From positions 1 to 64,000 of the forward strand of contig JASANG010003593.1 of NCBI GenBank assembly GCA_030248215.1: a stretch of 64,000 nt of DNA, read 5' to 3'. The position numbers and the translations under genes are program-made. The notes below the pieces were generated by a model. It had not been told where the DNA came from. It searched no databases and saw nothing but the letters and a program-made list of their open reading frames with translations. Below, piece after piece: positions 42,101-47,843 of the stretch; within the stretch, counting starts at the first letter, position 1; each line of letters starts with the position of its first letter. Source of the DNA: Enoplolaimus lenunculus. Taxonomy: Eukaryota; Nematoda; Enoplea; Enoplida; Thoracostomopsidae.

Positions 42101-43936
42101 GCTTAACAAGAAATTTTTCATTGCAGATACGGTATCGAATGCCTGTTTCGGTTCTACAGTTACGGTCTTGAACGAAAATTCCGACCTGAAGTTTATCGCG
42201 ATTTTATGGACCAAACAATTACCGATATCAACGCTGGTACGTGATTTTGTTTTTATTTAATAACTGCGTTGGTTGTGACGTAGTACTTAACAACTAGGCA
42301 TGAGTACTTTGTGTGAAACGTGGAAGTTGCTGTCTCTCCCGATCCGTAATCAACAACAATAGCGCTGGTGACAAGTATTGTATGTCGGAGCCGCAAAATT
42401 TTATCCGACCTCATACATGACAGGCATGCAAACTTTTGTGACAATATTGTGTGTGCGAGTTTTCTTTATTTTTCGTGCCTTCAATGCAATAGATTGTCGC
42501 TTTAGTGAATGCCGTTCATGGTTTGAGCTTTCTTCATTTTTAGATATTTCAAACATAACAGGTATTGTGATAATGGCGTACGCAAATTATTGTGGAAAAT
42601 GCATAGTGCAGTGGAACGTTTTTAGATGCAGTACTTAGCAGAAAACAAGAACAACCTTGTAATTAGGGATGTGCCGATACCAAAATTTTTGCCGATGTCG
42701 AACCGATGCTGATTCCAACTTTAGTAAACCAAACAGATAGGATACTACGTTACATCATTATATGAAGACTTAAACCCTAAACGTCATAAACGATTAAAAA
42801 ATTATAAGAACGGTTAATTTTAATTAATTTTTTTCAAAAAAAAAACGCAAAAGAAATAACATTTCCTGACTAGATACCCATATATGCGAACAGAAATGAA
42901 ACTGATAGCATTCCAACTGACTGTTATATGTGCAAAAAGTATCGGCAAAGAATCGGCCGTTTTTTGCAGTGCCGATACCGATACTCACGAAAAGTGCCGA
43001 TTATTACCGATGCCGATGCCGACGCCGATTAATCAGCACATCCCTACTTATAATATTTGTTTGGTGTTTAGAATGAAGTTGTGTTGTTTTCTAGGGCACC
43101 AGTACGGACTTGAAAAATTTTGGGCGTTTCTGAAATACTATAAGCATTCACGACGGCTGGAAGTTGATCCGTTTTTGAAAGATAAGTTGCGAGAATACAA
43201 ACATCTTGAAGATGCAATCGACGGAAATTCAGGAGATGATGTAAGTGTTTGCGGTTGTTAGAGTGTAGTTATTGTTGGTGAAGGTGAGAAGTGAGTTTGT
43301 TGAACCCACGCGTAAAGTAAGGATTGGTGGTTTAGAGCTGGAGTGCTCCCGTTTTCCAGTCACAAGGTCGCGGGATCGATACCCAGGTTGTTCAGGACCA
43401 TAGAAGTGAAGTATGGTGGCATGGCATGCTGATGAGAACTTTCGAGCAAGGATTTTTGGATAAAGGTGTTGTCATGTGCTGGAATTGGTTATTCATGGAA
43501 ATTGGCCGTGTCGCCGTACGGTTCACACTGCATTTTAGATGTTTAATAAAAAAATCCAATTTCGTATTTCGAATAAATAAAAATTTAAATCATCAGAAGA
43601 ACTTACGAAGCTGAGTAGGGTTTCAGTTTTATGAAGATAGATTGAAAATAATTCGCTGATGTTACTTATCTAGATACTTATATATTTTTATAGCCCGCTT
43701 CTGCTGCAAAACGAGAGCTCGAAGAACAAGGACGGAAACGACGCTCGTCTGCTGCATCGATCGAAAAACCACCGGGCGATATGGGACACGATTGTACCGC
43801 AACTGCCGCAGCAGTCCAAACCGCAACAGCATCAGGCTCAAATAGTACCGTACATTCAGTGACAGGAGCCACTCCTGGAGCAGCTACTATGGTGACCCGT
43901 TTACCGCATCCGCCGCCGACTCTAGTTGAAGAATGA
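4062..43936 (+). CDS. LARP1: La-related protein 1 (LARP1), 25 coding exons
   Basis: RNA-binding regulator of TOP-mRNA translation and stability, acting in the cytoplasm downstream of mTORC1 (family knowledge). Exons: 4062-4108, 5158-5501, 5964-5995, 6851-6889, 13278-14016, 15171-15287, 15770-16068, 16484-17504, 18165-18395, 18574-19122, 19727-21095, 21341-21485, 22223-22466, 32071-32295, 33024-33553, 34144-34505, 35101-35506, 36106-36835, 38324-38736, 39880-40028, 40503-40822, 41523-41664, 42127-42236, 43095-43240, 43694-43936. Every junction is GT-AG, every phase matches, and the sum is 8952 nt (2983 residues plus stop). The ATG at 4062 is chosen because an in-frame TAG lies at 4041-4043. 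La motif is near residues 1585-1672 and DM15 near 2743-2895. Human LARP1 is about 1100 residues, so this protein is nearly three times longer, mostly through low-complexity sequence. The largest introns (6.4 kb and 9.6 kb) are filled with MITEs. Junctions in low-complexity regions are less certain than those in the conserved domains. Confidence 0.93.
4191..4484. mobile_element. hAT-type MITE, family H, in LARP1 intron 1
   Basis: Left CAGGGATGGGCGATC, right GAGACCGCCCATTCCTGCCCTG. Internal GGTAACC, GGGTCATT, AACCAGGTAGCGGTGCTCCA and CTTCCGGGCCAAAxCTGCGAT blocks are shared with 29855-30281. A 23-bp direct duplication (TTTAAACTGCAGGGATGGG) sits at the left edge, 4160-4203. Confidence 0.7.
4680..5060. 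mobile_element. MITE, family D, decayed, in LARP1 intron 1
   Basis: Carries the D core (AACTCATCAAAAACTAATAG, TTTTGGTTCTTTAAACCTAA, AAAACGTCGCATGACCAAAT) between GTGCAAAGCGAAACTG and a GGATCGGTAGCGGAATTC end. Termini are decayed and no target duplication is visible. Confidence 0.55.
6967..7285. mobile_element. MITE, family D, in LARP1 intron 4
   Basis: GGTGCAAAGCGAAACTGGAT at the left, then AATCGGAACAGC, AAAGACGTCGTATTTACAAA, GTTAACTCATCGAAAACAAA and ATCAAAATGCCAAG. Best matches are 4680-5060 and 41137-41471. The right terminus is lost. Confidence 0.55.
7286..9069. other. LARP1 intron 4, middle part: AT-rich with transposon scraps
   Basis: No coding signal recognised. Contains a fragment with TTTTTGCCGGATATTAAACC (about 7575-7615, compare 4525-4550), T-rich stretches whose open frames are only hydrophobic translations of low complexity, and a family H scrap with GGTCTCGGTTTCGCTTTTCT at about 8485-8580. 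Confidence 0.5.
9090..9145. repeat. (AT)n microsatellite
   Basis: Nearly pure TA dinucleotide run in LARP1 intron 4. It is likely to vary in length and to be hard to assemble. Confidence 0.9.
9290..9545. mobile_element. MITE, family D fragment, in LARP1 intron 4
   Basis: Contains AATCGGAATCGGAATATTTA, TTGATTGTACGTAGTCTCGC and TTTACAGAACCAAAAAATTA, in the same orientation as 2496-2892. Ends are eroded. Confidence 0.5.
9745..10200. mobile_element. hAT-type MITE, family B, fullest copy
   Basis: AGGGTGCAAGCGGAATTG at the left and GGAATTCCGGTTGCACCTG at the right, with three tandem AATACCGGATTT-type subterminal repeats at the right. Each terminus has lost a base, so the duplication is not visible. 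About 456 bp and non-coding. Confidence 0.7.
11330..11652. mobile_element. hAT-type MITE, family A variant, left end lost
   Basis: Right end GTAATTCCGGTTGCACCCTG is intact. The interior has TTTGGTCGGTAGAAATTAAG, shared with 12477-12861 and 37045-37378, so these three form a subfamily of A. Confidence 0.65.
12477..12861. mobile_element. hAT-type MITE, family A variant
   Basis: CTGGGTGAAACCGGAATTCC at the left, CCGCTAGCACCATCCTG at the right, and an interior GGTCGGTGGAAATTAAGATA. It shows several differences from the consensus ends, which suggests an older copy. Confidence 0.65.
13278..19122 (+). CDS. LARP1: LARP1 exons 5-10: acidic, basic and RGG-rich low-complexity region
   Basis: Exon 5 (13278-14016) is Ser/Thr/Pro-rich and ends in Asp-rich runs. 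Its donor is placed at 14016 because only that site gives phase 1 into exon 6 (15171-15287; [10 protein letters not shown], basic tail PKRK). Exon 7 (15770-16068) starts with [14 protein letters not shown], matching the HKWVPLQIDM motif of vertebrate LARP1, then runs into Gly-rich sequence. Exon 8 (16484-17504) has [12 protein letters not shown] repeats, a Pro/Gly middle and a Glu/Gln/Thr tail. Exons 9 (18165-18395) and 10 (18574-19122) are Gly/His/Tyr/Arg-rich. Human LARP1 has a much shorter arginine-glycine tract in the same place, just before the La motif. RGG regions usually add non-specific RNA affinity and are targets of arginine methylation (family knowledge, not visible here). Confidence 0.85.
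14118..14992. mobile_element. hAT-type MITE (GCGACCGGAT ends) split by a nested MITE
   Basis: Left end CAGAGTGCGACCGGATC, right end GATATCCGGTCGGACCCTG. The outer flanks ATATATAC (14110-14117 and 14993-15000) are identical 8-bp duplications. Without the nested copy at 14429-14817 and its duplicated 8 bp, the element is about 478 bp. Lies in LARP1 intron 5. Confidence 0.85.
14429..14817. mobile_element. hAT-type MITE, family A, nested, exact duplication
   Basis: Ends CAGGGTGCAACCGGAATT and AATTCCGGTTGCACCCTG. Flanks CTTACATG (14421-14428 and 14818-14825) are identical. It sits inside the element at 14118-14992 and is therefore younger. Confidence 0.92.
17599..17768. mobile_element. GC-rich MITE, family G, in LARP1 intron 8
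   Basis: Inverted ends AGGGTTGCGCTATACT and TATAGCGCAACCCT enclose a GC-rich centre with GCCGGCG inverted motifs. Same ends as 30651-30830. No clear target duplication. Confidence 0.75.
19727..22466 (+). CDS. LARP1: LARP1 exons 11-13: Ala/Thr/Pro-rich segment and La motif
   Basis: Exon 11 (19727-21095) encodes about 456 residues of Ala/Thr/Pro/Val-rich sequence with poly-Ala and short poly-Gln runs, then enters the La motif at [12 protein letters not shown]. Exon 12 (21341-21485) continues with [19 protein letters not shown] and [18 protein letters not shown], the most conserved part of the family. The aromatic and Gln positions of the La-module RNA pocket (Q, Y, Y, F, F) are all present. 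Exon 13 (22223-22466) has [20 protein letters not shown] and the DYTKWPL end, equivalent to EEPEKWPLP in human. The segment therefore spans a complete La motif of about 88 residues with no missing key residue. A 9.6-kb intron follows. Confidence 0.95.
22467..23790. other. LARP1 intron 13, first part: no feature recognised
   Basis: AT/T-rich sequence with no recognisable exon, RNA gene or paired terminal repeat. Open frames here are short and low in complexity. Confidence 0.45.
23792..23935. mobile_element. GC-rich MITE, family G, truncated, with internal tandem repeat
   Basis: Left end AGGGTTGCGCTATACTTT. The GC-rich part has a repeated GCACGGCGACGTCCGGAG unit at about 23872-23911. The right end is missing. 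Confidence 0.6.
24407..24893. mobile_element. hAT-type MITE, family I, in LARP1 intron 13
   Basis: Left TAGTGATGTAGTATTGATAC, right CGGCGGCACATCACTA, with GCCGATGCCGAT subterminal repeats. Flanks GTTTTGGAG and GTTTTTGAG match at 8 of 9. Same family as 42664-43046. Confidence 0.75.
25131..25525. mobile_element. hAT-type MITE with GACCGGATCC ends
   Basis: Left TAGGGAACGACCGGATCC, right GGATGCGGTCTATCCCAA. Flanks GGTTAAAG (25123-25130) and GGTTAACG (25526-25533) match at 7 of 8. CCGGATCCGGAT repeats lie inside both ends. Confidence 0.7.
25640..25775. repeat. dispersed repeat, family M
   Basis: Shares GCTxGGxGGGxCT, TTACAAGCAAGGTTGAAACC and a TCTxGGxGGGxxAAxG string with 58720-58860. Unclassified. 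Confidence 0.5.
26540..27000. mobile_element. long fold-back element, family L
   Basis: Two arms of about 130-160 bp are inverted to each other. CAAATTTGAATATTTTTGAA, TTTTTTAAAGTCCC and GACGCAGCTGACGGAGC on the left pair with CAGCTGCGT, GGGACCTTAAAAA and TTCCAAAATTCAAATTTGG on the right. Single-arm relatives lie at about 28080-28200 and 29465-29655. No coding capacity. Confidence 0.65.
27912..28450. mobile_element. AT-rich MITE-like element, family N
   Basis: Left CAGGGTTGTTTTTTCG with GTTACCGGAAAAAATG; right part GGAAAAAATGGAAAAAAAG and GCGGTAATTTTTTCCGGCC. The inverted ends are low in complexity. A family L fragment lies inside at about 28080-28200. Confidence 0.5.
28492..28884. mobile_element. 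hAT-type MITE, family A
   Basis: CAGGGTGCAACCGGAATTAC to GAATTCCGGTTGCACCCTG, near-identical to 3122-3516 and 14429-14817, hence young. Flanks TTATATAT and ATATATAT match at 7 of 8, but are low in complexity. Confidence 0.88.
28900..29060. other. C-rich segment in an AT-rich intron
   Basis: Runs of CCCC recur about every 20-30 nt (CCCCCGGCG, CCCCCCGGCG, GCCCCCCAGC, a run of 11-12 C), separated by AAATTTT. The composition is unlike its surroundings. Perhaps a decayed GC-rich transposon; no ends recognised. Confidence 0.4.
29465..29655. repeat. family L single-arm relative
   Basis: TTTTTGCATATTTGAGCTT, CCCCTGATC, TTCCATGGCCAAAT and AAATTCGATTTTTAAGGTCC match the arms at 26540-27000 and the piece at 28080-28200. 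Confidence 0.55.
29855..30281. mobile_element. hAT-type MITE, family H, exact 8-bp duplication
   Basis: Left CAGGGGTGGGTGGTCTCGGT, right CCGAGAAAGCCCATCCCGG. Flanks GTGATGTG (29847-29854 and 30282-30289) are identical. GGTCTCGGTC/CCGAGACC motifs are repeated inside both ends. Confidence 0.85.
30430..30620. other. GC-rich stretch, possible decayed transposon
   Basis: CAGGGGGTCGGGGGGCTCTC at the left and GGGGTGGCCCCCTCCC at the right suggest a former inverted-repeat element. Internal GCGAAACATGCGAG. No duplication or relatives seen in the window. Confidence 0.35.
30651..30830. mobile_element. GC-rich MITE, family G, best copy
   Basis: 180 bp between AGGGTTGCGCTATACTT and AAGTATAGCGCAACCCT, a 17-bp inverted repeat that matches exactly. 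The interior is rich in GACGGACGGxxCCGTxCGG repeats. Confidence 0.82.
32071..36835 (+). CDS. LARP1: LARP1 exons 14-18: central LARP1-specific block
   Basis: Exon 14 (32071-32295) starts DLPDVIMNG after the long intron. Exon 15 (33024-33553) is Gln/Asp/Asn-rich and ends with [16 protein letters not shown], matching NWIEVKKRPRP of human LARP1. Exon 16 (34144-34505) has a poly-Gln tract and then [12 protein letters not shown] (human QEELDFLFDEE). Exon 17 (35101-35506) starts [12 protein letters not shown] and contains [10 protein letters not shown] and the near-invariant [20 protein letters not shown] followed by YYEQDLW. Exon 18 (36106-36835) opens with [20 protein letters not shown], like the region after YYEQDLWAE in human. 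It then has an Arg run, a long Glu tract and Ser/Gly-rich sequence. Order and spacing of these motifs match vertebrate LARP1, which makes the exon chain secure. Confidence 0.93.
32458..32862. mobile_element. hAT-like MITE, family O
   Basis: Left GGATTCAACCGGAATTCCTG, right TTCCTATTGCAACCCTG. AATTCAATTxxTGTTCxTGTT and CAATAGTAATTTGCGGTAAT blocks are shared with a partial copy at about 40250-40460. Lies between LARP1 exons 14 and 15. Confidence 0.55.
32967..33002. repeat. (TTTA)n microsatellite before LARP1 exon 15
   Basis: About eight TTTA units end some 20 nt before the acceptor of exon 15, so the repeat forms much of the T-rich tract of that 3' splice site. Confidence 0.85.
34721..35070. 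mobile_element. MITE, family D, ending 30 bp before LARP1 exon 17
   Basis: CTAGGGTGTCGTAATCGGAA at the left, TTCTGTTTTGCATCATG at the right, and the D core GAGTTAACTTATCAATGATTG. Similar flanks (GTGTGCTG, TGTGCCTC) suggest a decayed duplication. Only 30 nt, with the pyrimidine tract, separate it from the exon. Confidence 0.65.
35908..36080. mobile_element. MITE, family I fragment
   Basis: CAGGGACGTGTCGATATCAA then AAATTTTTGCCAATTCCGAT, as at the left of 42664-43046. It ends with GGATTGATCGGCAT about 25 nt before LARP1 exon 18. Confidence 0.5.
37045..37378. mobile_element. hAT-type MITE, family A variant
   Basis: GAAATTCCGGTTCCGACATT at the left, GTAATTCCGGTAGCACCC at the right, and an interior TTTTGGTCGGCGGAAATTAA. 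Lies in LARP1 intron 18. Confidence 0.6.
38324..43936 (+). CDS. LARP1: LARP1 exons 19-25: DM15 cap-binding region and C-terminus
   Basis: Exon 19 (38324-38736) is Pro/Ser/Lys-rich with LPRFYPAIR (human SRFYPVVK). Exon 20 (39880-40028) has the [19 protein letters not shown] box (human HVGWVMDSREHRPRTAS). DM15 is encoded by exons 21-24: [73 protein letters not shown], and [20 protein letters not shown]. In the family this domain binds the m7G cap and first cytidine of TOP mRNAs. The Arg, Phe and Tyr positions used for cap recognition (FFLRxxF, LFRxYSYGLE, YGLEKFW) look intact. Exon 25 (43694-43936) is a short basic then Ala/Thr-rich tail ending PPPTLVEE and a TGA. Confidence 0.95.
38990..39200. 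mobile_element. fragment of MITE with GCGACCGGAT end
   Basis: Starts CAGGGTGCGACCGGATATCC, like the complement of the right end of 14118-14992. The other end is not seen. Confidence 0.45.
41137..41471. mobile_element. hAT-type MITE, family D, 51 bp before LARP1 exon 22
   Basis: CAGGGTGCAATCGGAATTTC to CAGTTTCACTTTGCACCCTG. Flanks ACTGTCGG (41129-41136) and ACTGTTGG (41472-41479) match at 7 of 8. Full-length copy. Confidence 0.85.
41988..42032. repeat. (ATT)n microsatellite in LARP1 intron 22
   Basis: About 14 ATT units with one interruption. A similar run lies at 47813-47842. Confidence 0.9.
42664..43046. mobile_element. hAT-type MITE, family I, 48 bp before LARP1 exon 24
   Basis: TAGGGATGTGCCGATACCAA to AATCAGCACATCCCTA. 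Flanks CTTGTAAT (42656-42663) and CTTATAAT (43047-43054) match at 7 of 8. GCCGATxCCGAT repeats lie inside the ends. Confidence 0.85.
43328..43398 (+). repeat. tRNA-derived sequence (SINE head or pseudogene)
   Basis: In LARP1 intron 24, an A-box-like GGTGGTTTAGAGCTGG is followed about 35 nt later by a B-box-like GGGATCGATACCC, the spacing of a pol III internal promoter. No clean cloverleaf or acceptor stem forms. The start resembles Gly-type tRNAs. No second copy of the downstream tail was found in the window. Confidence 0.35.
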
Positions 43937-44231
43937 CACTACCGTTTTTGCCAAAATTCTTTTTTTGCTTTGTCCCCCTGCTCCCCAAACCTCAGCTGAC
44001 TAATATCCAGTTATATTTTTGTCAGTAGTTGTTGCGCATTTATCAATACAAAAAATATACAAATATTTTGAATGGCGTATGTAAAGTAACGTGGTGTAAT
44101 AATTGTGTCATTAATATAAATATACAATGAGTATATGATGACTATTGTAATTGACAAATAAGATATGATATAAAAACCTAGCTATTTGTGTGTCTTTGCC
44201 GTTAACGCAATTCTATTTTGATTGTCCTATC

Positions 44232-44238
44232 CAACAAC

Positions 44239-44317
<79 letters not shown>

Positions 44318-44398
44318 CCTACAACAACAACTACAACAACAACTACAACAACAACATCAACAACAACAACAACTACAACAACTACTACTACTACAATA
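44232..44398 (+). repeat. CAG/CAA trinucleotide tract in the LARP1 3' flank
   Basis: About ten CAG units are followed by more than 15 CAA units and then interrupted CAA/CTA/CAT units. It begins 296 nt after the LARP1 stop. Its three frames read as poly-Gln, poly-Asn/Ser and poly-Thr/Ala, but nothing suggests translation. Probably in the LARP1 3' UTR. Confidence 0.92.
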
Positions 44399-44419
44399 AC
44401 GACAAAAGGTAGAAAATGG

Positions 44420-44425
44420 AATAAA
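44420..44425 (+). terminator. LARP1: possible LARP1 polyadenylation signal
   Basis: AATAAA 484 nt after the LARP1 stop and just after the CAG/CAA tract. It is the first canonical hexamer I found downstream. Others lie at 45448 and about 48880, so the real 3' end may be further on. Confidence 0.35.
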
Positions 44426-44737
44426 ATAACAGATATATACGTATATCCATTTAATGAACCGGTTGGAATGCAAAATTATAATACTAATAATAATAATAAC
44501 AATAATAATAATGTACCCAGAATATGCTATTAAGTTACTTACTGCAAATATTAGTTTCAGACTCGGTCTGCTTTAAATGACAGCGTCGTTGTTTTCGCTG
44601 TACTGTGTGTTTCGTCGTCGTGCGTCCTCGCCAAAATGCAAAAACGGTCAGTAAAACAATGAAAACTTTTCCTGTTTTATGAATGCATCTGTGGTCAACT
44701 ATACGCACAACTGCATGCGTCACTGTGTAAGTATGCA

Positions 44738-44830
44738 CCATGGACGAATGGTCTAACGCGTTGCTTGCTGTTGCCGATGTGATATTCGAGTGCCTAAAGC
44801 GGGGTCATGGGTTCGACCCAACGACGCGTG
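44738..44830 (+). repeat. Leu/Ser-type tRNA-like sequence
   Basis: ATGGACGAATGGTCTAACGC resembles the D-arm/A-box of class II tRNAs (Leu, Ser). A B-box GGGTTCGACCC lies about 60 nt downstream, which fits a long variable arm. The acceptor stem is not recognisable, so this is probably a pseudogene or the head of a SINE. Confidence 0.35.
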
Positions 44831-47809
44831 TCAAAGTTAAGGACCTAAATTGGCTGTTAGTGGGGTATCAGCCTGATTGGTATTGATTTTTAGTTGTTTT
44901 CTGTTTTGAAATTTGGGCCATTGTCGGGTTCGGTTTGGGATCAAATTTTGTAGCCAGATGAATCGATGTTATGGCAATCGAAGTAACAACAAAAACAAAA
45001 TAATAAATATACCAACAGAAAACGATAACAACAGTGTCAAGTGCAAAAAAAAACTATCTTCAAAAACAAACTGCTCATCCAACCTGTAAATAATATTATA
45101 TAAAATACGTTTTTATTATTAATCTTTATTTACGTTTTGATAAATTTTGTAACAGCGATTCAAGAATTAGTTAGTGGGTGGTCAAAATTTGCTGCCAATG
45201 TGTAGTATTTGGCTGCGAAAAATAGTTTCAGGACGGGTTGCGGAGACCATGTGCGCGGCCATTGAATCAATTGGTACATTAGAAAGCAAATCATCTAGCA
45301 GTATCGTTACGCAGATTAGGAGTTTCGACTGTCGATTCGATATTAAACAACACCGGTATGGGGACTGGGCATATCAACTAGCATTAGAATGGTCGTCTTA
45401 GTCATAAGCTGCATATTAACAGTAATTGTTTTAAAATTTGAACGCGGAATAAAATGTTTAATATTTAACACAATAACATAGCATATGTAAATCGTGTTAT
45501 ACACGGGTTTATGTTCGCATTGTGTGTAATGGCTAACGAACTACAAAAAATATTTATGTTGGGATCAAGATGCAAGGAGCGGAATCGAACCAAATTTGAA
45601 CAGAGTGAAGAATGGGTTCTGGATGGAATACAAACCTGTATCGTGGGTTAGAATAACAAACAGTGTACGTTTGTGCTACGGGGTGGTGTCGGTGGTGGAA
45701 GTGGTTTTGGGTTGTATTTTGTATTAAATGTGTGAAGGCAATCCACATCAACCGGGGTAGAATGAACGGCATTTGTGTAGTCAACGCTCAACGCACCGCC
45801 AATAGCTGATGTATAGATGATCGCTGTAACAGTGAAACATATTTCCAAGTCTAAGCCTAAGCTTCTAAGGCTATAAGTAAGCGTAAGCCAAGACAAAACT
45901 TTCCCACCGTGGTGAGCAAAATAGCCAAGTGCCGAATGAACCCCGGTCTGCGATGGTGGAATTGGTTGTAACGCAATGCGTACAAACGCTGGCGACCTGT
46001 GAGTGGTTTTAAATGGCATGGCTCCGACTGTATTCTGAGTCGTTGCAGAATGGGCAAAGTTTCGATGAGACGGAAATTCTTTGTTTGGCGAAAGATGTTT
46101 ATAAAATCAAACAGGGAACTTTTTGTGGTTAATATTCCGAATTTTATTGTCGGCGGTTTGGTTGGTATGGTGACCATACGAATTTTAGTACTGTTATATA
46201 TAATATTTGAATAGTTATTTCAAAGTTTGAAAATCATTGGTGTGTTGGTATATTATATGTGTTGTGTTACACAATATTTGCGTGTAAGGGTGTCGCTATA
46301 CTTTTGATGATGTCCGCCGAAGGCCGCTACCGTTCGGCATCGTACGTCGCCGTGCGGTATCGTACGCGAACTGCACACGTACGGTACCGTATGGTGACGG
46401 ACGGCCACTAAAGAGCCGAATGAAAAAATATTGCGTATTCCGTTTTCAGAACAATTTTGGATTTTGTAGCTCGCGGCAAAAGTCGTTTGTAGTGAACGCG
46501 CTAAGCTCAACGTGTGGATGAAAAGTAGGTAATATTTTTTAAAGTTTTAATGTAAATTTGGAAAACTTTTCAGATGGCTTTAAGGAATCATATATATGCT
46601 AGCAAATTAAACGACTCCAGAAACATTTTTGGGCAAATCGGGTTGAGTTAAGGATTAGGCGTAGGATTCAAACTCTAAATTGTTGTTTTTCGCCGTGTCA
46701 GATGTACTAGAATTTTTGCTCACTGGCGGATACAACGGGGGCACCCATACCTAGCCAGCCCCTCCAACTGCGACCAAAACTACGATTATGTGTATTGTAG
46801 TTTAGCACTAAAGTGGCGTTCGTTTTCTAAGCTGGCTTCGTTTGCCAGTTTCTTTCCATGATTATACTTCAAACGGTACCATCCGTTGTAAGTAAGCTAC
46901 AAAACGTAATAAAGGTGGTGGCTGTGTGTGGTATCAACACAATTCGTCGCCCGGTAACTTGTAATCCGAAATTTCATCGAATCAAAAATTCGTCACCCAT
47001 CATTATGTATAAAGCTTAGGCTTAGGTTACGCTTAATATTATGCTTACATTTTTTATTCTTAGGTTATAGGGCAACTGTTATGGTGACAAGTTGTCGGCC
47101 GGCGAATTGTCGTAAATTCGGTGTATCTTGGAAAGACCAAACGTACCGTATAATTTGTTGTCGGACGAATTATTTTTAGTGCTCAAATTGCATGAACACT
47201 GTTCAAAGTAGCATTTGTGTGTATTTGCATATTTAATTACATGTATATATATACATACATATATATATACATATATATATGTATATTGCCTCGATATCTC
47301 TATGATGGGTATATATTATTTAACTGCGTATATTATGTGAAACGTAGGTCTGTGGCGGTCGTGTGTGAACTTTTCCTGTTGTATTTAGTTTTAGGCTTAT
47401 CGCTTTTCGAAGCTGAACTAACTGGATGTTGTGTGATGCTTTCAAATCGGTAATGGATGTAAGTCTGTCGGTTTTTTTTATTATTTTTTCTTCGGGCTAT
47501 TTTACTTCGTGGTTGGGATCCTAAGTAGGTTGGATCTATTTGATAACATTCGATTTGGGTTGTTTATTTATATAATATATAAGCTGTTCTGGCTCTAAGG
47601 ATTGTTTACTTAATTGATTTACTTGTATATATTACAGAGCGTCATATTTTGAACTATTTTCGGAACACATCGACACGTAAGTATAGCATTCGGTATTAAA
47701 CAAAAATGTCAAATGAGATGCCAAATCTGAAATGCCGAGTTAAAGATTGGTAATTTTCTTACAATACAGCGCTACGGGTATAATATTGCTTGAGCAACGA
47801 CCTGCAGTA

Positions 47810-47843
<34 letters not shown>

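Noticed and set aside
42884-43261. 125-codon frame reaching into LARP1 exon 24
   Set aside because: Its first half is the family I MITE. The true coding part starts at the acceptor before 43095.
44190-44533. Poly-Gln, poly-Asn and poly-Thr open frames
   Set aside because: All are readings of one CAG/CAA repeat after the LARP1 stop; there is no conserved sequence around it.
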